DNA of 64,000 nucleotides, from assembly GCF_903819335.1 (NCBI RefSeq), contig NZ_CAIJDE010000017.1, forward strand, positions 337,397 through 401,396, read 5' to 3'. This DNA comes from Flavobacterium panici (GTDB lineage: Bacteria > Bacteroidota > Bacteroidia > Flavobacteriales > Flavobacteriaceae). The notes below the pieces were generated by a model. That model was given only the letters and a program-made list of their open reading frames with translations, was not told where the DNA came from and ran no database searches. The position numbers and the translations under genes were made by a program. Numbering within the stretch: the stretch's first letter is position 1; every line of letters begins with the position of its first letter. This document shows positions 46,826 to 54,587 of this stretch, in pieces.

Positions 46826-46830
46826 TTGCT

Positions 46831-47796
46831 ATGAAAATCGAAACTTATATCGCGCAATTATTATATCGTTATCAGTGTGTAACGGTTCCCGGATTTGGGG
46901 CATTTTTAACCGAAATTCAATCAGCACAGCTGAATGAAAGTACTAATTCGTTTTTTCCACCGAAGAAAACGGTTTTTTTCAACAGCCGCTTAAAAAATAA
47001 TGACGGACTGCTGGCCAATCATGTTGCCCAAGCAGAAAATATATCTTACGGAACTGCCGTAAATGGTATCGCTTTTGAGGTTCAAAAATGGAGACAGACA
47101 CTTGAAGAAAATGGCGTTATCAGCCTGAAAAATATTGGAGATCTTCGTTTAAATTCTGAGAACAATATCATTTTTTCACCAAACGATCAAATTAACTATT
47201 TGTCAACTTCTTTCGGATTGAGTCCATTCGTTTCTCCAATGGTGAAAAGAGAAATTTTCGAGAAGAAAATCGAGCAAATTTCAGAGAGAGAAACTGTCGA
47301 ATTGTATGAAGATGAAGAAGTAAGATCGTCAAGATCTTATTTAAGATATGCTGCTATTTTTGTTCTTGGTCTAGGCGTTACCGGAATTATTGGTTATCCT
47401 TTGTACCAAAATCAAATTGCTGCACAAACGCTTGTTGTAGAAGGTAATGTTCAGAAAAAAGTTCAGAACAAAATACAGGAAGCAACATTCGTGATTCAAA
47501 ATCCGCTGCCTGCTGTAACTTTAGCTGTTGATTCTGCAAAAGTAGAAACTGCAGAAGTCAAACTTATGCCTTATCATATCATGGCAGGTGCTTTTAGAAG
47601 CGAAGCAAATGCAAAAAAAGCGTACAACCAATTAATCAAAGACGGTTATAACGCCAGAATGCTTGGCGAAAACAAGCATGGTTTATTCCCCGTTTTATAT
47701 GGAAGTTACGCCACAATGGGAGAAGCTGAAAAAGCACAGAAAGAAATTCAAAAAGGCGAAAATCCAGATGCCTGGATTCTGGTCGAAAACTTATAA
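46831..47796 (+). CDS. HU-like domain and SPOR domain membrane protein
   Basis: 321 aa. Two N-terminal HU-CCDC81-type bacterial domains (about 1-60 and 65-135) start with 'YIAQLLYRYQCVTVPGFGAFL' (read as helix plus strand) and 'EVQKWRQTLEENGVISLKNIGDLRL'. One membrane helix follows (about 171-190, YAAIFVLGLGVTGIIGYPLY). The periplasmic part ends in a SPOR domain (about 245-321; 'YHIMAGAFRSEANAKKAYNQL') that should bind denuded peptidoglycan at division sites. This is a standard Bacteroidota architecture, and a link between nucleoid or cytoplasm and septal wall is inferred. A strong terminator follows. Confidence 0.88.
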   Translation: MKIETYIAQLLYRYQCVTVPGFGAFLTEIQSAQLNESTNSFFPPKKTVFFNSRLKNNDGLLANHVAQAENISYGTAVNGIAFEVQKWRQTLEENGVISLKNIGDLRLNSENNIIFSPNDQINYLSTSFGLSPFVSPMVKREIFEKKIEQISERETVELYEDEEVRSSRSYLRYAAIFVLGLGVTGIIGYPLYQNQIAAQTLVVEGNVQKKVQNKIQEATFVIQNPLPAVTLAVDSAKVETAEVKLMPYHIMAGAFRSEANAKKAYNQLIKDGYNARMLGENKHGLFPVLYGSYATMGEAEKAQKEIQKGENPDAWILVENL

Positions 47797-47803
47797 AATC
47801 CTC

Positions 47804-47838
47804 AAAAATCCTATTCTTACCGAATAGGATTTTTTTTG
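47804..47838 (+). terminator. intrinsic terminator
   Basis: The 13-bp stem AAAAATCCTATTC (47804-47816) / GAATAGGATTTTT (47822-47834) has a 5-nt loop and is followed by a T-run. Confidence 0.92.
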
Positions 47839-47919
47839 CTTATTTTATCATTTTTAAATAGTTATCTGGTAATCTTAAAATTAATCATCATTTAATTTCG
47901 TCGCCAATAAAATTTAAAA

Positions 47920-48390
47920 ATGATGAATAAAATTCTTAAAACATTTGCAGTTGTGCTGTTTATAATGAACTCACAATATTTTATGGCACAGCAAACAATT
48001 CAGGATCAAAAAGCTTACGAAATGGAATTGCAAAAAGCTGAAAACGACGCCAGAAAAGCTTCTGTTGAAAATCACAAAAGACTTGACGATAAAATTTCGG
48101 AATTACAAAAGCAGCAAAAGGAAATTGAAAAGCAAAGAAAAGAGGTTGAATCAAAGAAAAAAGCATTGGTTAAATCTGAAGATAATTTAAAATCAACAAA
48201 AGAAAAGATCAACAAACTGGAGCTTGCCAATCAAAAAATTGAGAACAAAATAACAACATCTTCGATCTCTGATGAAGAAATTCAAAAACAGAGGCTAAAA
48301 ACCAAAGAAAACGAGGTTAGTATTCAAAAACTCAAATTAACGCAAATAACGCAGCAAAAAGAGCTTGAAAAAGCCATTTCCTCTCTATAA
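47920..48390 (+). CDS. secreted coiled-coil protein, unknown function
   Basis: 156 aa. A signal peptide (about 1-23, ending YFMAQ) is followed by an almost continuous Lys/Glu/Gln-rich coiled coil (about 28-150) with repeats such as 'KQQKEIEKQRKEVESKKKAL'. It has no enzymatic motif. It should be a small periplasmic or outer-membrane-associated helical protein. It is monocistronic: terminators lie on both sides. Family not recognised. Confidence 0.72.
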   Translation: MMNKILKTFAVVLFIMNSQYFMAQQTIQDQKAYEMELQKAENDARKASVENHKRLDDKISELQKQQKEIEKQRKEVESKKKALVKSEDNLKSTKEKINKLELANQKIENKITTSSISDEEIQKQRLKTKENEVSIQKLKLTQITQQKELEKAISSL

Positions 48391-48398
48391 CTGAAAAC

Positions 48399-48432
48399 AA
48401 AAAACCCGATTCTGTTCGAATCGGGTTTTTTG
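48399..48432. terminator. bidirectional terminator between convergent genes
   Basis: ACCCGATTC (48404-48412) and GAATCGGGT (48418-48426) form the core of a 9-13-bp stem with a 5-nt loop, with A/T runs on both sides. Confidence 0.9.
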
Positions 48433-48433
48433 T

Positions 48434-49192
48434 TTATCGTGAAACAATTTTGGCGTTTTGTGAAAGGATTTCTTTTCCATCTTGTGTAATTACTAATCTT
48501 GCTGGCGGAGATCCTTTTTCTCCCAAAACTATAATATCGCAAGTATAAACATAATTTCCTTTTTTAAATTCATAACTGTGGTTTCCTCCCGTACCATCAG
48601 CAATAAATTTACCATTTTGAATAATTAAATCTGGTTTCTCACTCATCTTCTGCTTTACAGACCAAGATGCATAACGGTAATTATTATTTCCTAAATCATC
48701 AATTCTAATTCTGAATTTTGAAGTTTCTAAAACACAAACCGGACTTTTAAACTTTGCTATACTGGAATGAACGTTTTGCCTTTGAGAAGAAACAAGTTTT
48801 GTTTTCAAGTCTTTCTCAAATTTCGACTGATAATTAATTGATGTCAATTTTCCATCGGTATCAATCCAGATCGTCCCGTTGTTGAGCATAATGCCGCGCC
48901 ATCCCACTTCTGACCAGTTTTTATCGGGTTTTGACGATGTTATTTCTTCTTTTAAAACGGCATCAAAAATCTCCGAATAACGTTTTATAAATTCCGTTTT
49001 ATTTTTAATTGCGGGAATTGGATTTTCTCTTTTTAGCGGATAAAAAATCATTTTTGCAATTTCCTCTTTCTTATCCCCTTTTACGTTGTCAATAAAAGTT
49101 TGAATGAATTTTTGATATTCTTTTTTGAGCTCCTGACCCGAGGCATTGGTGAAGGAAAAAATAATTAATGCGATGCATATAAGCTTTTTCAT
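48434..49192 (-). CDS. hypothetical secreted protein
   Basis: 252 aa with a signal peptide (about 1-19, ending NASGQ). The first half resembles small SnoaL/NTF2-like or DUF periplasmic proteins in outline ('FIQTFIDNVKGDKKEEIAKM', 'GWRGIMLNNGTIWID'). The second half is beta-rich with two short Cys-containing strands ('SPVCVLE', 'YVYTCDIIVLG'). No firm family assignment can be made from sequence alone. It lies convergent to the coiled-coil gene across a shared terminator. Function unknown. Confidence 0.75.
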   Translation of the reverse strand: MKKLICIALIIFSFTNASGQELKKEYQKFIQTFIDNVKGDKKEEIAKMIFYPLKRENPIPAIKNKTEFIKRYSEIFDAVLKEEITSSKPDKNWSEVGWRGIMLNNGTIWIDTDGKLTSINYQSKFEKDLKTKLVSSQRQNVHSSIAKFKSPVCVLETSKFRIRIDDLGNNNYRYASWSVKQKMSEKPDLIIQNGKFIADGTGGNHSYEFKKGNYVYTCDIIVLGEKGSPPARLVITQDGKEILSQNAKIVSR

Positions 49193-49312
49193 GGTTTTCT
49201 ATTTTACATAATGTTTTTTTTAGAAATTACTTAAAATTTCAGTCTATTAAACCCTAAGTTACAAAATCAAAATTTAATCTGAAACTCCGCCCTAAAAATC
49301 TAAAATCTAAAA

Positions 49313-51592
49313 TCAATTTATACTAGCTTTGAACATCTTAAGTTCATCCCAAGTAAATTCATCTCCGTATTTTTCTTTCAGCGGACTTAAAGATTCTTCT
49401 CCGTAAAATTCAAATGCTTCACGCAGCGCGAGGATTTTATCGTACGGAAGAACATCCGTGATCTCCACTTTCTTGGCCTGAATTAATTTTATTAAATGCG
49501 ATTCAACCGTTTGAACGGTCAGCTTTCTCATTCGGGCAATATCTTCAACAGAGTTTTTTGCCAGCCATAGTTCGTGCGTCTCTTCAACAGTAGTCTTTTT
49601 TTCGGCTTTTTCTTCCGTTTTATCGGCTTTTTTATACGAATAACGAGTAACTGGCTCATCAACCTGAAACATGTCAGTATTCGTCATTTTGAACTCTTCT
49701 TTCGTTCTCGAAATCTTTTCGGTTTTGTATTTTTTTATTGCGGGAGAAGTCAGGCTTTCTTTGCTGATTGTTTCACGGGAAACGACTATTTCAACAAGCA
49801 GTTTGGCTTTCATTAAACGTAAAACTGCTTTTGTCTGTAAATCATCCAAAAAAGCTAATTCTTCATAAAACTCTTTTACTTTTTTAAATTTCTGAATTTC
49901 AGCCATTTTACTCAAAAGATCCGTAACCAGTTTGTCCATTGGTTTAAAAAAGTAATCATAAGCCGCCTCTACTCTTTCCTTGACAAATAACAAATCGACT
50001 GTTTCTTTATTGAAAATTTTATTAAGCTGCTGCACGAATTTCTGCGAAGGATCTGTTAGTCCGTCGATAATTTCGAGACGTTTATGTGCCCATGCAGAAT
50101 GTTTAGATTTTTCTGATGCTACGGCATTTTCGTTATAACTAAAACGATGATTTCGCCATTCCTGCGCTAAATCTGTCCAGTTGAAACTGTTAATCAAATA
50201 GTTATGAATAAAGTTTTTGGTTTCAAAATGAAGCGAATTTTTCAAGTCGTCTTCGGTTGCTTTGTTTAAAGCATAATCCATCACATCCTGATCGTTAGAC
50301 AGCCCGTTCATTTGTATCGGAGAAAGCAAAATAAGCCCGTTTAAGGACGTTAAACGAGAAAGTGCTACATAGGCCTGTCCGGGCAAAAAAACTTGCGATA
50401 CATCGAGCGCAGCTTTTTCAAAAGTTAATCCCTGACTTTTGTGCACAGTAATCGCCCACGCCAATTTGATTGGATAATGCGCAAATGTGCCTAAAACTTC
50501 TTCTTCAATCTCTTTTGTGAGTTCGTTTACTTTGTAGCGAATGTTTTTCCACTCGTATTTTTCGACTTCAATTGTTTTGTTTTCTTCCGGAAAATGAACG
50601 AAGATTTCTTCTGGTGAAAGTGATTTGATAACGCCCATTTTTCCGTTGAAATATCTTTTATCAAAAGACAAATCGTTTTTGACAAACATAACCTGAGCGC
50701 CTACTTTTAGTTTTAAATTTTCTTCTACGGGAAAAATCTTCTCAGGAAAATCATGAACTACAAATGGCCGATAAGAAAATTCATTTCCAGGCAAATCATT
50801 GATTGCCTGTTCGTTGATTGTATCTGCTTTTGCGTTATGCGTGGTTAAAGTTATAAAACCGGGATTCATTTTTAGATCGAAATCTGGTTTTACATATTGG
50901 TTTAAAATCTGAACATCTTCTTTTGTAATCTTGTTATTTCGAAGATTGTTTAAAACCGAAATAAATTTGTCATCGCTCTGGCGGTAAATCTTAGATAATT
51001 CAATGTACAGCGGCGGATTATGCTGCATTACATGCGAGTGAAAAAAGAATTTTCCTTTGTAATAATTACGCAAAGTTCGCCATTCTTCATCCCGAATTAC
51101 GGGTGGAAGCTGCAATAAATCGCCAATAAAAAGTACCTGAACGCCTCCAAAAGCTTTGGTATTTCTTCGTACTGTCTGCATCATAAAGTCGATAGCGTCC
51201 AGCAAATCAGCGCGAAGCATGCTGACTTCATCGATAATCAGCAGTTCCATATTCCGAATCACATTTCGCTTGACATTGTTCATTTTGAAATGTCGGCGAA
51301 GTGATTCTTTATTCTCAAATTTTACGGTTTCTGTAAACTGAGAACTCTCTTCATAAGTGGGTAAAAATGCCGAAAATGGCAGCTGAAACATCGAATGAAT
51401 TGTTACACCGCCTGCATTAAGAGCCGCAATACCTGTTGGTGCCACTACAACTGTATTTTTGTGCGTTGTGGCAATGATTTCACGCAATAAAGTGGTTTTT
51501 CCTGTACCGGCTTTGCCTGTAAGAAATATCGATTTTTGCGTTTGATTGATGAATTGTAAGGTGTAAGCTGCAGCTTCTGAAACGTTTTGCAT
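49313..51592 (-). CDS. Pif1-like helicase with HTH_40-type C-terminus
   Basis: About 759 aa from the Met at 51592. The frame opens at a TTG (51613) that lies inside a -7-like TATTTTTG element, so the later Met is preferred. Superfamily 1B helicase motifs are present: Walker A GKAGTGKTT, 'VVAPTGIAALNAGGVTIHSMF', Walker B 'LLIIDEVSML', 'GVQVLFIGDLLQLPP', and near residue 400 'VHKSQGLTFEKA' and 'YVALSRL'. The C-terminal ~100 residues have a short HTH_40-like helical domain ('HELWLAKNSVEDIARMRKL' followed by 'TVQTVESHLIKLI'). Pif1/RecD2-type enzymes unwind DNA 5' to 3'. This tail is common in Bacteroidota versions. It precedes no operon partner. Confidence 0.92.
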   Translation of the reverse strand: MQNVSEAAAYTLQFINQTQKSIFLTGKAGTGKTTLLREIIATTHKNTVVVAPTGIAALNAGGVTIHSMFQLPFSAFLPTYEESSQFTETVKFENKESLRRHFKMNNVKRNVIRNMELLIIDEVSMLRADLLDAIDFMMQTVRRNTKAFGGVQVLFIGDLLQLPPVIRDEEWRTLRNYYKGKFFFHSHVMQHNPPLYIELSKIYRQSDDKFISVLNNLRNNKITKEDVQILNQYVKPDFDLKMNPGFITLTTHNAKADTINEQAINDLPGNEFSYRPFVVHDFPEKIFPVEENLKLKVGAQVMFVKNDLSFDKRYFNGKMGVIKSLSPEEIFVHFPEENKTIEVEKYEWKNIRYKVNELTKEIEEEVLGTFAHYPIKLAWAITVHKSQGLTFEKAALDVSQVFLPGQAYVALSRLTSLNGLILLSPIQMNGLSNDQDVMDYALNKATEDDLKNSLHFETKNFIHNYLINSFNWTDLAQEWRNHRFSYNENAVASEKSKHSAWAHKRLEIIDGLTDPSQKFVQQLNKIFNKETVDLLFVKERVEAAYDYFFKPMDKLVTDLLSKMAEIQKFKKVKEFYEELAFLDDLQTKAVLRLMKAKLLVEIVVSRETISKESLTSPAIKKYKTEKISRTKEEFKMTNTDMFQVDEPVTRYSYKKADKTEEKAEKKTTVEETHELWLAKNSVEDIARMRKLTVQTVESHLIKLIQAKKVEITDVLPYDKILALREAFEFYGEESLSPLKEKYGDEFTWDELKMFKASIN

Positions 51593-51637
51593 TAGGCAGG
51601 TATTAATCGTCAAAAATATCGCATTTTTATAAAAGAA

Positions 51638-51670
51638 AAAAACCTAAATCCGATATGGATTTAGGTTTTT
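51638..51670 (-). terminator. terminator of the OmpH-like gene
   Basis: A 14-bp stem (51638-51651 with 51657-51670; AACCTAAATCC/GGATTTAGGTT core) and a 5-nt loop lie downstream of the minus-strand gene ending at 51699. The minus-strand exit is T-rich. Confidence 0.88.
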
Positions 51671-51698
51671 CATTAGTTTTAGTTAGTTTGGCAGTTTA

Positions 51699-52274
51699 TT
51701 ATTTTTTAGCCTCTTCTTTTGTAGCTGGTTTATCTTCTGCTTTTGGAGATGCTTTGTACTTATCGTTCAACTCTTTAATAATAACTTTAGTGATATCGTA
51801 CTTGTCTTCAGCGTATAAAACTGTAGCCGCATCACCTGTCCCGTAGATATAAGAATATCCGTTTTTCTTTCCGTAATCTTTGATGAATTTTTTAACTCCG
51901 CTTACAAGAGAATCCATTTCAACACCACTTTCTTGCTGTAATTGCTGCGATAAAGCTTGTTGAGCATAACCCAATTGCTGCTCTCTTTTTTGCAATTCAG
52001 CCCCTCTTTGTTGTGCCCAAGCTTGTCCATTTGCTTGTGCCTGACTTTGAAAATTAGCAGCGTCTTGTTTAAAACGAGTAATCTCAGCTTGCAGTTGTCT
52101 TCCTTTTTCTTCTGCCTGAGCTTTGTATTTAGCTTCAAGGTCTTTTGCCTCAGTGTACTCTTTCATCAAAACTGAAGTATCCACGTAAGCTGTTTTTACT
52201 TCTTTAGCTTCTGTCGCTTTATTACACGAAACAACCAAAATTGAAAGTGCGGTAATTACTAATGCTTTTTTCAT
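51699..52274 (-). CDS. OmpH/Skp-like periplasmic lipoprotein
   Basis: 191 aa. A lipoprotein signal with lipobox ILVVSC places the acylated Cys at residue 17. The mature part follows the Skp/OmpH plan: a short strand ('KTAYVDTSVLM'), a long coiled coil of Lys/Glu/Gln/Ala (about 45-120), and a return strand region ('GYSYIYGTGDAATVLYAEDKYDIT'), then a charged tail ending KEEAKK. Skp-type proteins hold unfolded outer-membrane proteins in the periplasm. Unlike E. coli Skp, this one would be membrane-anchored. A -7-like TATTTTTG element lies at 52310-52317 on the minus strand. Confidence 0.85.
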   Translation of the reverse strand: MKKALVITALSILVVSCNKATEAKEVKTAYVDTSVLMKEYTEAKDLEAKYKAQAEEKGRQLQAEITRFKQDAANFQSQAQANGQAWAQQRGAELQKREQQLGYAQQALSQQLQQESGVEMDSLVSGVKKFIKDYGKKNGYSYIYGTGDAATVLYAEDKYDITKVIIKELNDKYKASPKAEDKPATKEEAKK

Positions 52275-52381
52275 TTTTTAAATTTCTAATTTTTTTATTG
52301 TATTGAAGACAAAAATATAAAAAAATAAATAGCATCGACATAAAGTTTAAAAAATGCTATAATTTTATGATATTGGTTTTA

Positions 52382-52522
52382 TTTATGGACTAAAATACTA
52401 CTATAAAATATCACTATTAAAAATGGCTTTCATAGCTTTTGCTACAGCAATTTTCTCAAAAAAGACAGCACAAAGTCTCAATTTACCAAAGAAAACGCTT
52501 TAAATACGCTTATTTTACGTTT
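52382..52522. repeat. direct repeat copy 1 in the 685-bp spacer
   Basis: About 140 bp sharing ATAAAATATCACTATTAAAA, TTTCATAGCTTTT, TTTTCTC, ACACAAAG and a similar order of other words with 52819-52962. The spacer 52275-52958 contains no convincing gene; the rest is AT-rich with many A and T runs. Confidence 0.8.
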
Positions 52523-52818
52523 TTACCCTTTTTAAGTGCTTAATCTGTGTCTAAAACTTTTTTGAAATTTCCGTTTTTCAATTTGATGAAAAATGAGTGA
52601 AAAAATGTTCATTTTAAAATTTTTGCTTTTTTTGAAAAATTGACTGGAAAATTTTTCTTGAAGGTTTTTTAAAATTTTCATTTTTGAAAAATAAAAAAAC
52701 AGGAAGCGCAAAAAACAAAATTTTCGTAATGTTTTGTTCGACGAAATTCAAAAATCAAAAATCGGAAAAAACAAGAAAAAAAGCCAAAAACTGTAGTCTT
52801 TTTGAGGTATTAGTTTTC

Positions 52819-52962
52819 TTTATGGATGCAAAAAAAGCTATAAAATATCACTATTAAAAGTGACTTTCATAGCTTTTATTAGAGCCGTTTTCTCGGAAAA
52901 GACGACACAAAGCCTCGTCTAGTCAAAGAAAGCGTCTTAAATGCGTTTATTTTGCGTTTTAG
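52819..52962. repeat. direct repeat copy 2, with internal hairpin
   Basis: Second copy of the element at 52382-52522. This copy also has nested inverted repeats (AAAAGCTAT / ATAGCTTTT and TCACT / AGTGA at about 52835-52884), which copy 1 has partly lost. It abuts the methyltransferase stop codon. Confidence 0.8.
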
Positions 52963-53807
52963 TTGTTTTTTAGCACGTAAATGTGAGATGAATACTCTTT
53001 TGTACTCGACGCTTTTAAATTTGATTTTAAACCGATGAAAAATGCTTTGATAAAATTCATTTTTCCGGTTTTGTATTTTTCAGAAAGCAGACTCACATAA
53101 AATGAATCAAATTTCATTGGAAGTACTTTTTCCAATTTCATGTCGACTTTTTCGAAAAGTGATTTTATCGCTTTTTTTGAAAAATGCCAAAAATGAATTG
53201 GCACATCAAAAGCTGCCCAAAATTCTCCGTAATGTTCTGCGTCGAACGATTTGAAATTTGGAACCGCAACAATTAATGTTCCAGTTGGTTTTAATAATCG
53301 CTTCAATTCCTGAATTTGAAGTTCCAAATTTGGAACGTGTTCTAAAACGTGCCACATTGTAATTACGTCAAAGGAATTATTTTTGAGTTCGCTGATTTCT
53401 TCAACAAATGAAATTCCTTTTTGCTTGGCAATATTTTTTGCCCGCTCGCTTGGTTCAACTCCAATTACATTCCACCCGTCATTTTTTGCTGTTAACAAAA
53501 AATCTCCGGTTCCGGCACCGATGTCTAAAATTTTTCCTTTTTGAGATTGTTCTGAATTAATTAAATTCAGTTTATTTTTTAAAGCAATACTTTTTACAAA
53601 ATGATATGCTTTTTCAAAAACAGAACGTTTGTTATCTGTGTGCGAAATATAATCTTCGCTTTCGTAATATCTTCCTAAATTTTCTAAATCCGGCTGCGGA
53701 GAAGTTATCAGCATATCCAGATTTTCATCATAGTACAAATCGAAAATTTCTTTCGAAACAGAATGGTCTTTTACAGTAAGAAAATGTTTTTTGTTTAAAA
53801 CGTCCAT
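52959..53807 (-). CDS. class I SAM-dependent methyltransferase
   Basis: 282 aa. Motif I of the Rossmann-type methyltransferase fold is ILDIGAGTGDFLLTA (about 92-106). It is followed by 'WNVIGVEPSERAKNIA' (motif II acidic residue) and 'FDVITMWHVLEHVPN' (motif IV/post-II), as in the Methyltransf_11/23 group. The N-terminal ~85 residues contain 'CTSPQPDL'-like loop text without a clear zinc set. Substrate is unknown; relatives modify small molecules, quinones, sugars or proteins. The gene stands alone, with a duplicated element directly downstream and no obvious pathway partner. Confidence 0.88.
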   Translation of the reverse strand: MDVLNKKHFLTVKDHSVSKEIFDLYYDENLDMLITSPQPDLENLGRYYESEDYISHTDNKRSVFEKAYHFVKSIALKNKLNLINSEQSQKGKILDIGAGTGDFLLTAKNDGWNVIGVEPSERAKNIAKQKGISFVEEISELKNNSFDVITMWHVLEHVPNLELQIQELKRLLKPTGTLIVAVPNFKSFDAEHYGEFWAAFDVPIHFWHFSKKAIKSLFEKVDMKLEKVLPMKFDSFYVSLLSEKYKTGKMNFIKAFFIGLKSNLKASSTKEYSSHIYVLKNN

Positions 53808-53846
53808 TTTTTAATTATAGGTATTTTGGTTGAATTTCATAGCAAA

Positions 53847-53875
53847 CCCTAAAAGTAAAATTTTCACTTTTAGGG
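53847..53875 (-). terminator. terminator-like hairpin after the GNAT gene
   Basis: CCCTAAAAGT (53847-53856) pairs with ACTTTTAGGG (53866-53875) across a 9-nt loop. Only a short T stretch follows on the minus strand. Confidence 0.5.
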
Positions 53876-53896
53876 CTTCCTGATTTTATATTTTAT

Positions 53897-54360
53897 TTAT
53901 CGTTTCCAATTAATTTTTACTCCCGACATTTTTTCGTTTTCAATTCTGATTTCTGTCAAAATTGTAAAATCATTTTTAATGTAAAATGGCATTGGAGATT
54001 TATAATGAGCAGCGTTTTGTTTTACTTCATTTTCATGATCCACAACCCAGCCATTCAAAGTTGTATTATTCTTTTTTAATTCGTTCATCAAAAGTGTTCC
54101 ATTTCCTTTTCCCTGAATTTGATGATTCAAAATTATAGCAAACCAATTTTCATCTTCTCTCAAAAAAGTAAATGCCCAGCCGCTAATTTTATCTAACGCA
54201 TCAAACAGCAAATAATGTTTTGTATTTGAAAGACCGTTTAAGTAAAATTCAAAATCCTGCATTGTTTTGCAATTTAATCTTGCCGGATATTCCTCGTTCC
54301 AAAGTTCTCTCAAACTTCTTTTTCTTCTTCAGATAAAATTTCTTTTTCAACAATCTTCAT
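53897..54360 (-). pseudogene. GNAT acetyltransferase with a frameshift near its start
   Basis: The intact frame 53897-54313 (138 aa) can begin only at a TTG and looks N-terminally cut. It has the acetyl-CoA motif 'NHQIQGKGNGTLLMNEL' (Q-x-x-G-x-G) of the GNAT fold. On the minus strand an ATG at 54360 opens a second frame, MKIVEKEILSEEEKEV, which stops at TGA exactly where the GNAT frame begins. Adding one T to the TTT at 54312-54314 joins them as '...EEEKEVLRELWNEEYPARL', a natural N-terminus. Either the gene is recently broken, is phase-variable at the T-run, or the assembly has lost one base. Most of the fold would survive. Substrate unknown. Confidence 0.72.
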
Positions 54361-54408
54361 AAATGAAATTTAAACTTTAACCACCTATTCGATTAACAGA
54401 ATCAAATA

Positions 54409-54424
54409 AGTTTCACGTGGAACA
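54409..54424. promoter_or_regulatory. parS-like site 1
   Basis: AGTTTCACGTGGAACA: one end base differs from the palindromic parS consensus TGTTYCACGTGRAACA. It lies downstream of mnmG. Confidence 0.75.
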
Positions 54425-54430
54425 AATTCT

Positions 54431-54578
54431 ATTTTAGATTTCTGACTTTAGATTTTAGATTGCTTTATTAGAATCTAAAATTTCAATTCACTTCAATTTG
54501 TTTCACGTGAAACAAATCAAATACTTTCTAATATGCAATTCTAGAAAAATCTAAAATCTAAACTCAGAAATCTAAAAT
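54431..54578. repeat. 31-bp inverted repeat enclosing a parS-like site
   Basis: Arms 54431-54461 and 54548-54578 are reverse complements with a single mismatch. They are built of the AATCTAAAATCTAAA word that also occurs near 49290-49315. The loop contains the parS-like site at 54499-54514. Confidence 0.85.
54499..54514. promoter_or_regulatory. parS-like site 2, exact consensus
   Basis: TGTTTCACGTGAAACA is a perfect 16-bp palindrome identical to the canonical ParB site. Confidence 0.88.
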
Positions 54579-54587
54579 TTAAAATCC

